The notes under the pieces: generated by a model
The model's input: only the letters and a program-made list of their open reading frames with translations
Database searches by the model: none
What the model was told of the DNA's origin: nothing
Position numbers and translations under genes: made by a program
In this document: positions 15,105 to 21,797 of the stretch, in pieces
How the letters are laid out: the number at the start of each line of letters is the position of its first letter
Numbering within the stretch: the first letter of the stretch is position 1
Source: Corallococcus exercitus
GTDB lineage: Bacteria > Myxococcota > Myxococcia > Myxococcales > Myxococcaceae
Assembly: GCF_003611585.1 (NCBI RefSeq)
Contig: NZ_RAVW01000018.1
Span: 1-45,981, forward strand
DNA length: 45,981 bases
Direction of reading: 5' to 3'

Positions 15105-15800
15105 ATGCTCAACGTTCGCCCTTCTGAAGCACGCGGTCACGCCAACCACGGCTGGCTGGACTCGCATCACACCTTCTCGTTCGCGAGCTACTTCGACCCC
15201 GACAACATGGGCTTCCGCGCCCTGCGCGTCATCAACGAGGACCGCGTGCAGTCCGGCGAGGGCTTCGATACGCACCCGCACCGGGACATGGAGATCATCA
15301 CCTACCCGCTCAGCGGTGCCATCGCGCACCGGGACAGCACGGGAGGCCAGGGGCTCCTGCGCGCCGGAGAGGTGCAGCGCATGACGGCCGGCACGGGCGT
15401 GATGCACAGCGAGATGAACGGCTCCAACGAGGACGTCCACTTCCTGCAGATCTGGATCATCCCGGACAGGAAGGGCCTGAAGCCCGAGTATGAGCAGAAG
15501 TTCTTCCCGGAGAAGGACCGGCAGGGACGCTGGCGCGTGGTGGCCAGCCCGGACGCTCGCGACGGCAGCCTCACCGTGCACCAGGACGTGCTGCTCAGCA
15601 GCACGCTGCTGAGCCCGGGCGAGAAGGCGGAGTACACGCTGCCCAAGGGGCGGCACGCCTGGGTGCAGATTGCCCGCGGCGCCGGCACGCTCAACGGCGT
15701 GGCCCTGAAGGCCGGTGACGGAGTGGCCGTCTCCGACGAGTCGAGCCTCGTGCTCACCGCCTCCGAGCCGCTGGAGGCCCTGCTGTTCGACCTGGCCTGA
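15105..15800 (+). CDS. Pirin family protein
   Basis: A 231-residue bicupin starting at ATG 15105 behind GAAAGGAAA. Pirins bind iron, and some act as quercetin 2,3-dioxygenases. The N-terminal cupin has all four metal ligands: H57 and H59 in FDTHPHRDMEI, and H101 and E103 in GTGVMHSEMNGS. Other family blocks are HHTFSFASYFDPDNMGFRAL and LQIWIIPDRKGLKPEYEQ. The C-terminal cupin is degenerate, as is normal. The gene is downstream of the LysR regulator with a copy of the putative operator between them, and ends at a strong intrinsic terminator. A role in redox or electrophile stress is suggested by context only. Confidence 0.93.
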   Translation: MLNVRPSEARGHANHGWLDSHHTFSFASYFDPDNMGFRALRVINEDRVQSGEGFDTHPHRDMEIITYPLSGAIAHRDSTGGQGLLRAGEVQRMTAGTGVMHSEMNGSNEDVHFLQIWIIPDRKGLKPEYEQKFFPEKDRQGRWRVVASPDARDGSLTVHQDVLLSSTLLSPGEKAEYTLPKGRHAWVQIARGAGTLNGVALKAGDGVAVSDESSLVLTASEPLEALLFDLA

Positions 15801-15816
15801 TGCGCCGGCCACGAAG

Positions 15817-15852
15817 AAGGCCCCCGGATCCATGCGTGGATCCGGGGGCCTT
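15817..15852. terminator. Strong intrinsic terminator between pirin and the beta-helix lipoprotein
   Basis: A perfect 16-bp stem (AAGGCCCCCGGATCCA paired with TGGATCCGGGGGCCTT) with a 4-nt loop TGCG is followed on the plus strand by TGTCGTTTT. It begins 17 bases after the pirin stop and lies just beyond the stop of the converging gene, so it probably serves both. Confidence 0.85.
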
Positions 15853-15867
15853 GTCGTTTTCAGAGAC

Positions 15868-17427
15868 CTACGGAGTGAACGACGTGGGGTTGGGCACCGG
15901 AGGGATGGTGACGGCCTGGCCGTACACCAGCGTGTTGCCCGTCACGGTGCCGGTGGCGTTGAGCTTGCTTGAATCCAGCAACGTCCCGCGGAGCCCTTCC
16001 GCGTTGAAGGTGCACGGAGAGGACGAATCACAGTCATAGGCGACGAGCTTCGCGGCGTTGCTGGAGTACACGGCGATGTCCTTGGCCGTGGTGGTGCCGG
16101 TGTGCATGAAGAAGTGGCCGTCGCGGGGCTGGTAGCTGCTGGAGCTTTCGACGCGAGGGCCCGGCGTGACGGACTGCCACAGGCGGAAGTTGCGCTTGCA
16201 CTCGGCGGCGACGGTGGTGCGGATGAGCATGTTGCGCACCTTGGTGTCGACGCAGCCGTCCTCGTTGCCGCGGAAGTAGCTGTCCTCCAGGACGACGTCG
16301 CTCGCGGAGCTCTCCCCGTCGATGCCGTCTCCCTGGGTGTAGCCCGTCTGCATGCCGGTGACGTTCATCACCGTGGCCCGGCGCAGGGTGACGTGGTTGG
16401 TGGTGTCGTAGAGGGCGATGCCCACGGGGTAGTCACTCCCCTGCCCGCCAATCTGGTCCGGCTCCATGTCGATGTAGACGTCCTCGACGAGCGACTGGTT
16501 GGTGCCGGACGCGAGGAAGATGCCGCCGCGAGTGAACTGGAGGATCATCGCGTCGCGGATGGTCAGGTCGGTGAAGGCGGTGGTGCTGGAGCGCTCCACG
16601 TCCACGCAGGTGGCCACGTTCTCCGCGCGGAACTGGCTGAGCGTCACGTGCGCCACGGGAGACACGGCCTTGAAGCTGAAGCACGTGCCCACGTGGCGGA
16701 ACTCCAGGTTGTAGAACACGAGGTTGCTGGCCTTCACGGTGAAGGCCACGGGCCCCGTCTTGGCGCGAGTGGAGGCCTCGAAGGTGGACTCGAACACGGG
16801 CCGTCCCTCCACGCCCTTGATGGTGACCGGAGAGCCCGGGGCGCCGCCCTGGGACACGGTGGTGCCGGTGGCGTAGGTGCCGCCATGGATGCACACCAGG
16901 CCGCCGGGGCCCACGGCCTGGATGAAGGCGTTGAGGTTGGCCAGGGTGCCCGCGCTCTGCGCCGTCAGGCCGTCTTTCGAGCCCGCGCCGGTGACGGTGA
17001 TGTGGCGGACGGAGGAGCCGGAGCACTCGTCCGCGGTGGGCGTGGCGTACAGGCCGTTCGAGTACGTGGACGTCGTCTCGGACGTGGAGCCCTTGATGCG
17101 CACGTGGAATTCGTACCGCGTGCCATTGGTGAGGCCCGTGACGGCGTAGGTGGTGCTGGTGCCAGCGCTCCGGTACACCCAGCTGCCGTCGCCCACACGG
17201 AAGCGGACCTGATAGCCCTGGGTGCCCGCAGGGCCCGCGGTCCACGTGAGGGTCACCTGGCCGTCGCCGGGCACGGCTTCGAGCAGCGTTGGGGCGGCGA
17301 GCGCCTGGGAGACCTCGCCGGTCCCATCCGGCTTGAGCGTCAGGTCACCCTGGGGACCGCAGGCCAGCGCCCCCAGGAGGGCGCCGGTGAAACACAACAC
17401 ACGGTATCGAGGGAGGAAGGATTTCAT
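15868..17427 (-). CDS. Surface lipoprotein with fibronectin III domain and right-handed beta-helix
   Basis: A 519-residue protein with a lipoprotein signal (LCFTGALLGALAC, lipidated Cys23). Residues about 45-131 are a fibronectin type III domain (PTLLEAVPGDGQVTLTWTAG, YAVTGLTNGTRYEFHVRI). Residues about 138-500 form a right-handed parallel beta-helix of the pectate-lyase or glycoside-hydrolase-28-like type, recognisable from VCIHGGTYATGTTVSQGGAP, NLVFYNLEFRHVGTCFSF and the successive short coils after it. A run of DGIDGESSASDVVLEDSYF and GNEDGCVDTK could be the active-site face, but I cannot assign catalytic residues. It probably binds or cleaves an extracellular polysaccharide. It converges on pirin and lies 15 bases downstream of a DUF2378 gene. 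Confidence 0.85.
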   Translation of the reverse strand: MKSFLPRYRVLCFTGALLGALACGPQGDLTLKPDGTGEVSQALAAPTLLEAVPGDGQVTLTWTAGPAGTQGYQVRFRVGDGSWVYRSAGTSTTYAVTGLTNGTRYEFHVRIKGSTSETTSTYSNGLYATPTADECSGSSVRHITVTGAGSKDGLTAQSAGTLANLNAFIQAVGPGGLVCIHGGTYATGTTVSQGGAPGSPVTIKGVEGRPVFESTFEASTRAKTGPVAFTVKASNLVFYNLEFRHVGTCFSFKAVSPVAHVTLSQFRAENVATCVDVERSSTTAFTDLTIRDAMILQFTRGGIFLASGTNQSLVEDVYIDMEPDQIGGQGSDYPVGIALYDTTNHVTLRRATVMNVTGMQTGYTQGDGIDGESSASDVVLEDSYFRGNEDGCVDTKVRNMLIRTTVAAECKRNFRLWQSVTPGPRVESSSSYQPRDGHFFMHTGTTTAKDIAVYSSNAAKLVAYDCDSSSPCTFNAEGLRGTLLDSSKLNATGTVTGNTLVYGQAVTIPPVPNPTSFTP

Positions 17428-17442
17428 GGACTCCCTGCTTTA

Positions 17443-17985
17443 TCAGGGAGTCCACCGGATTCGGTAGGAGCAGGCGTGGCCGTCGAAGTCGAACGGCTCC
17501 ACGCTCAGGTTCCGAGCACCCGCCTTGGTGAGACCTGCCTCGATGATGCCGCGCAGGTAGCCGGGGTTCCCGTTGCACTCGCTGACCCGGAGGACGTGGT
17601 GCGCGGGCCCCTGGGTGACGAGTTCCGTCTTCAGGTAGTTGTTCACCGTCGCGAAGCTCTCCTGGATGCGGATGACGACGCGCTCCGGTCCGAAGATGGG
17701 CCACATCGCGACGAGCGCCCTGCCCAGCAGCGTCTGCTCCACGCCCTCGATGAGCCCCGCGCCCAGCCGCCGGAAGCCCTCGTCCGTATCGACCTCGGGA
17801 TGGAGGTACCGCGCCGTGATGCGCAGCGCCTCGGCGAAGACGAGCCGGGGAGTGCTGCGGGGGATGGGCGCCCCCAGGTCCAGGCCGGCCTTCTTCAGCT
17901 GGTCCTTCAGCTGTGGCGTGAGCCGGCTGCCGATGGAGCGAAAGAGCCCTTCAATCGTGTGGCGATAGACGACCTGCTCGGCCAT
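17443..17985 (-). CDS. DUF2378 (TIGR02265) family protein, copy 1
   Basis: A 180-residue soluble protein of a family expanded in Myxococcales with no known function. Hallmarks are VYRHTIEGLFRSIGSRLTP at the N-terminus, LGRALVAMWPIFGPERVVIR in the centre and ECNGNPGYLRGIIEAGL near the end, finishing in FDFDGHACSYRIRW. These proteins resemble the heme-NO-binding (HNOB)-like sensing fold of some signalling proteins, but no ligand-binding residue can be claimed here. The closely similar gene at 18135-18677 lies just upstream in the same orientation, so this is a tandem duplication. The start has only a weak ribosome binding site. Confidence 0.88.
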   Translation of the reverse strand: MAEQVVYRHTIEGLFRSIGSRLTPQLKDQLKKAGLDLGAPIPRSTPRLVFAEALRITARYLHPEVDTDEGFRRLGAGLIEGVEQTLLGRALVAMWPIFGPERVVIRIQESFATVNNYLKTELVTQGPAHHVLRVSECNGNPGYLRGIIEAGLTKAGARNLSVEPFDFDGHACSYRIRWTP

Positions 17986-18134
17986 GGATCCGTCCGGGGG
18001 TTCGGATGCGATTGCGCAATGCCATCACGAATCCACGAAGGCTCACCAGCCCCTGATGTAACTCCAATCAAGTCCGTCTGTCTTTCCCGGACACCGGAAC
18101 TGAGTGGGTGTTCAAGGTTTGCCCGGCTCCAGGC

Positions 18135-18677
18135 TCAGCCGCCCCACCGGATGCGGTAGGAGCAGGCGTGGCCATCGAAGTCGAAGGGCTCCACGCGCAG
18201 GTTCTTGGCCCCGGCCCGGGCAAGCCCCGCCTCGATGATGCCGCGGAGGTAGCCCGGGTTCCCGTTGCACTCGTTGACGCGGATGATGTGGTGGCCCGGC
18301 CCCTGGGTGAGCAACTCCGAATGCATGTAGTTGTTCACGGTGGAGAAACTCTCCTGGATGCGCACCACGACGCGCTCGGGGCCGAAGATGGGCCACATCG
18401 ACACGAGCGACTTGCCGAGCACGGTCTGCTCCAGCCCCTGGATGATGCCCACGCCCAGCCGCCGGTAGCCCTCGCTCACGTCGAGATCCGGATACAGGTG
18501 CGCCACGGTGACGCGAAGGGCATCCGCGAAGACGGTCCGGGACGTGTTGCGAGGGGACTGCGAGTCCAGGTCCAGCCCCACCTCGCTCAACTTCGCCCGG
18601 AGCTCCGGAGTGAGACGGTCACCGATGGAACGAAAGAGCCCCTCCACCGTGTGGCGATAGACGATTTCCTCTTCCAC
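18135..18677 (-). CDS. DUF2378 (TIGR02265) family protein, copy 2
   Basis: A 180-residue protein, the same length as and alignable without gaps to the product at 17443-17985. The two share most residues in the VYRHT.EGLFRSIG head, the MWPIFGPERVV centre and the long PGYLRGIIEAGL to FDFDGHACSYRIRW tail, and diverge mainly at residues 27-75. The start codon is GTG. The 149 bases between the copies are enough for a separate promoter. The retained length and concentrated divergence suggest both are functional with different specificities. Confidence 0.88.
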   Translation of the reverse strand: MEEEIVYRHTVEGLFRSIGDRLTPELRAKLSEVGLDLDSQSPRNTSRTVFADALRVTVAHLYPDLDVSEGYRRLGVGIIQGLEQTVLGKSLVSMWPIFGPERVVVRIQESFSTVNNYMHSELLTQGPGHHIIRVNECNGNPGYLRGIIEAGLARAGAKNLRVEPFDFDGHACSYRIRWGG

Positions 18678-18894
18678 GAATCACCCCGGCCCCAACCAGG
18701 CGGTCCCATTCCGCCATGTCACGAAGAAGAGTACTCCAGCCCCCCCACGAATCCGAAGCCCCCTGCCCTCCGACCCGGGTCTGAGACGTCCCACCGTGTG
18801 TTTCACGGCTGGTCGCGATCTTTTAACAATGCCTGCATTGCTCGACTTCCATGACTCGCCCGAGGCCGGGTGGCTTCGGCGGGCCCGCCCGTGT

Positions 18895-19608
18895 CTACCC
18901 TTGGGGCTGGATCGGCTTCAACAGTCCCGCCCGGTTCAACTGGTCTTGCACCTGCTCAGCGAGCGCGATGTGCTCCGGATTGCTTACCGTGAAGCGCTCA
19001 GGACACATGACGATGAGCGTCCCCTTGTCCTCGATCCATTCGATCTGCACCGGAGCGGGCAGCGGGGGCACTGTACCCAAACGGCGAGACAGATACGTGA
19101 CCCAGCCCACGAACGTGCCCGGCACCGCGAACTCCGACACCCTGTCTCGATGAGCCGTAGACGTGGCGACACCCCATTCGGGGTCCCAAGCCAAAGCCGC
19201 TGCGCGAAGCGCCTGTGAAAGGACGGGAGCGGTAAGGACACGCTCTCTGGCTTCCCCTCCTGCCGGAAGGTCCATCACGCAAAGATCCCCCAGGAGCTCT
19301 GAGGTGGAGCCCAATGCGAGCTTGACGCCAGTGCTTGCACCATCGGGCTCCCCATTCCATGCAGAGAAAGAAACCCCATCCTCATCATTCCGGTACTTCT
19401 TCCTGAAGAGATTGAAAAGCGAGTCCGCATTCGGCACAAATGGGCGCCTGAGCGCATCAGCACGAGACCCGGCTTTCTCGAACCATCGGCTAAACGTAGG
19501 CTCATGAGACGCCAGGAGGCGGAAGAAGGCTTCGGCACGTCGAGCGTATGACTCGACTGGCTCAACCCGACCCGGCCAGTACGCCCCCAGGTAATATTTC
19601 TCTTTCAT
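18895..19608 (-). CDS. Imm52-like immunity protein
   Basis: A 237-residue soluble protein 12 bases downstream of the SitA-like toxin gene. The N-terminus (KEKYYLGAYWPGRVEPVESY, then ARRAEAFFRLLASHEPTFSR) and the middle block GWVTYLSRRLGTVPPLP match my memory of the Imm52 family, which accompanies Tox-REase-5 toxins in myxobacteria. There is no signal peptide, as expected for a protein that must neutralise a nuclease in the cytoplasm. Self-protection against a toxin shared between cells by outer-membrane exchange would be its role, following the known SitA/SitI logic. The pairing with this toxin is inferred from position and domain type. Confidence 0.8.
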   Translation of the reverse strand: MKEKYYLGAYWPGRVEPVESYARRAEAFFRLLASHEPTFSRWFEKAGSRADALRRPFVPNADSLFNLFRKKYRNDEDGVSFSAWNGEPDGASTGVKLALGSTSELLGDLCVMDLPAGGEARERVLTAPVLSQALRAAALAWDPEWGVATSTAHRDRVSEFAVPGTFVGWVTYLSRRLGTVPPLPAPVQIEWIEDKGTLIVMCPERFTVSNPEHIALAEQVQDQLNRAGLLKPIQPQG

Positions 19609-19620
19609 CTGGGCTGATAC

Positions 19621-21225
19621 CTACGAAGACGGCGGGGTGAATACGACCTTGATCGTGCCAAGCCCTTCGTTCCTGAACAGGTCTCTCACTGCGTCAGCAA
19701 CTTCGCGCTCCGCGAAATGCCAATGAATCGGCGTGCCCTTGGCCGCCTTGAATTGTCTCTTTGCTTGCTCAAGCATTCCGTCAGCGCCTCGGAACCAGGT
19801 TCTGAAACTCCCATCCTTGAGGAACCTGGCATAGCCCGGCCCCTTTGTTTCAAGGAGCACCCCCATCTTGAAGCCGTCGAATTTTACCTCTTGGACCTTG
19901 TAGACCTTCCCTGCCGGCGCCTCGGTGATCTGGGCCTGGTACTTGCGAGATGCCTCGCTCATGCTTTCGCTGGCATTCTCCCACCTCCCCGGGCCTTGGT
20001 CCCCTGGGGACGAGGATTGACCCGAAGCCGCACCGGTCCGCTGAAGGATGATGGCCGCCCCGGGCCCTCCACTCAACACCGACGCCGCACGACCCACCGG
20101 CACCGTGACGCGCTCGACGACCAGCGTTCCCTCCACGGACAGCGAGAGCATCGGCACCGTGGCGTCCACGCCGGCCGCCATTCCCGTCAACGTCCGCGTC
20201 GTGGCCGAGGCTGCGCCCCAGGTCGCGATGAGGCTCGTCGCCAGCCGCGCCACCTCGCGGATCTGCTCGCCCTGCGTCATGTACCGGAAGCGCTCCCAGT
20301 ACGCAGGTGACGACGCGATGAGGGCCGCCACACCGGCCGGCACGTTGCGCAGTGCCGCGATGCTGTCCATGGGGCGGGAGAGGACCTGCCCCAGCGCGTG
20401 GTACAGCTCCACGAAGGCATCCTGTGCCCCATCCAGCGAGCGGCCGATGACATCCGCGTCGCTGTACACCTCGGCCAGGGGCCGCCAGTCCGAAGCCTGG
20501 AGCTGGGCATCGACTTGCCGGAAGACACCGCCCTTGCCGCTGTAGAAGCGCCCCAGTTCAAAGCCGTGCGCGCGAAATGCGCCGTCCTTCCATTCGACGG
20601 GAGCCACCTTCTGCTGCGTGTTTCCATTGAGGGCCCACGCGAGGTAGCCATCCGGCCGGAGGACGGCCACCTGCTCCCGGGAGAAGCGCTCCACCCGGCG
20701 CAGCAGCTCCTCCCGCGAAACTTCGCCGCCCTCCAGCACCTCCCGCAGCAGGAAGCCTGCCGCCATGCGGGGAGGGAAGTTGCCCAGCGTCACGGGCTTC
20801 CGCATCAGTTGCCCCAGCAGCCGCGAGGCCTGCGCGGGTGTCAGCCCCCCGGCGGACAGAGGCCGCGCGTCCTGGGCATCCAGGCCTGCGTCCACGAGGA
20901 GCTGCTCCCAGGCGTCTTCCCTCCTGTCCCTGTGAGCGAGGCTGCCGCCCACTGCCCCGCCGAGTCCTCGCATGCCCTCGCCCGCCATTTCCTCCCGGCC
21001 ATTCCGGTGGCGCGGCATCCGCTCCCTCTGCCTGGAACTCGCGAGGGAGGTCCGCGGCGAGGCCCGACTGGGAGGCACCTCCTCACGCGGCGACCGCGCC
21101 AGTGCTGGCGCGGCGGCTGGGCGCTCCGTGTAGCTCAGGCTCGCGCCTGGACGAGGCGTAGGCGACACCGAGACGCAACCTGTCGCCAACCCTGTGAGGG
21201 CCAGCAGCAGGGCCTCAACGCGCAT
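19621..21225 (-). CDS. SitA-like lipoprotein toxin with Tox-REase-5 nuclease domain
   Basis: A 534-residue polymorphic toxin. The N-terminus is a lipoprotein signal (LLLALTGLATGC, lipidated Cys17), as needed for transfer between outer membranes during TraA/TraB-mediated exchange. Residues about 85-420 are a long mostly helical carrier region. The C-terminal 110 residues form a restriction-endonuclease-fold domain of the Tox-REase-5 type: YKVQEVKFDGFKMGVLLETK with D450, E459 and K461 as the D...ExK site, then AKGTPIHWHFAEREVADAVR. The expected action is DNA cleavage in the recipient cytoplasm unless the Imm52-like protein is present. The ATG follows GGGAGGGG. The start overlaps the end of a probable partner gene, giving the sitB-sitA-sitI order, although the first member looks truncated. 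Confidence 0.85.
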   Translation of the reverse strand: MRVEALLLALTGLATGCVSVSPTPRPGASLSYTERPAAAPALARSPREEVPPSRASPRTSLASSRQRERMPRHRNGREEMAGEGMRGLGGAVGGSLAHRDRREDAWEQLLVDAGLDAQDARPLSAGGLTPAQASRLLGQLMRKPVTLGNFPPRMAAGFLLREVLEGGEVSREELLRRVERFSREQVAVLRPDGYLAWALNGNTQQKVAPVEWKDGAFRAHGFELGRFYSGKGGVFRQVDAQLQASDWRPLAEVYSDADVIGRSLDGAQDAFVELYHALGQVLSRPMDSIAALRNVPAGVAALIASSPAYWERFRYMTQGEQIREVARLATSLIATWGAASATTRTLTGMAAGVDATVPMLSLSVEGTLVVERVTVPVGRAASVLSGGPGAAIILQRTGAASGQSSSPGDQGPGRWENASESMSEASRKYQAQITEAPAGKVYKVQEVKFDGFKMGVLLETKGPGYARFLKDGSFRTWFRGADGMLEQAKRQFKAAKGTPIHWHFAEREVADAVRDLFRNEGLGTIKVVFTPPSS

Positions 21226-21493
21226 TGTCCCCTCCCATGCCCACGGAGGCGAAGGCCGCCGTCCGAAGCGTGCCGTCCTTCTCCGGGAACAGCAGGGTGC
21301 CCTCCATCTCCGTCGCGTAGAGCTTCCCTCCCAGGAAGCGCCAGCGCAGCTCCGAACCGCCCAGGTAGCGTGCCGGAGGCCGTCCCACGCCCATCGCGAG
21401 TCCCTTCAGAGCAACTTCCACGGAGCGGTCAAGGATCGGCACCGCAACGCGCCCGTCCACGTCGAAGCGGCCCCAGCTGAACACCTCGGCCAT
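21215..21493 (-). CDS. Short gene or 3' remnant upstream of the SitA-like toxin (possible truncated sitB-type partner)
   Basis: A 92-residue frame from the ATG at 21493, ending 11 bases inside the toxin gene. It is beta-rich (FDVDGRVAVPILDRSVEVAL, SELRWRFLGGKLYATEMEGT, LLFPEKDGTLRTAAFASV) with no signal peptide. No ribosome binding site precedes the ATG, and upstream in-frame residues look like random GC-rich sequence, so the 5' part of a longer gene may have been lost at about 21500. Known sit operons carry a partner gene before sitA, and this would be its tail. I cannot recognise the family from the remaining sequence. Confidence 0.45.
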   Translation of the reverse strand: MAEVFSWGRFDVDGRVAVPILDRSVEVALKGLAMGVGRPPARYLGGSELRWRFLGGKLYATEMEGTLLFPEKDGTLRTAAFASVGMGGDNAR

Positions 21494-21797
21494 CAACGAA
21501 AGCTTCAGATGATTGTGGACACCGCACGAATGGAAGCGCCTTCTCGCGGTCGACTCGTCCTGACGCTCCCTCACTACGCCCCCCTCAATCCCAGCAATGA
21601 TTCGCGGCGCCTGCCGAGCACGGCGGGGACCTGTCTTCAATTGCCCTTACACGTCTTTGGCCGGACGGTTACAGAGAGGGAAAGGCATCCGCTGATCATG
21701 TTCTCCCGGAGGTACCAGGACCATGCCAATCCACGGTGCAGCGGCAAGACCGTAGAGAAGAACTCCGGTCCGGCCGCGGCACTGTTTTCCTCTCCGG
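21494..21797. other. Gene-free stretch between the toxin operon and hsdR
   Basis: About 300 bases with no credible gene on either strand. It is less GC-rich than surrounding coding DNA. It separates the probably truncated sit operon from the 3' end of the restriction operon, so it is a likely recombination junction. I see no direct repeats, transposase remnant or clear terminator in it. Confidence 0.6.

Noticed and set aside
16102-18159. Very long plus-strand open frame opposite the beta-helix lipoprotein and DUF2378 gene
   Set aside because: Its residues are Gly/Ala/His/Arg-rich antisense of well-recognised minus-strand proteins; an effect of high third-position GC.
18825-18850. Short inverted repeat CAATGC / GCATTG near the Imm52 3' end
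   Set aside because: Only 6 bp with a 2-nt loop and no T-run; too weak to call a terminator.
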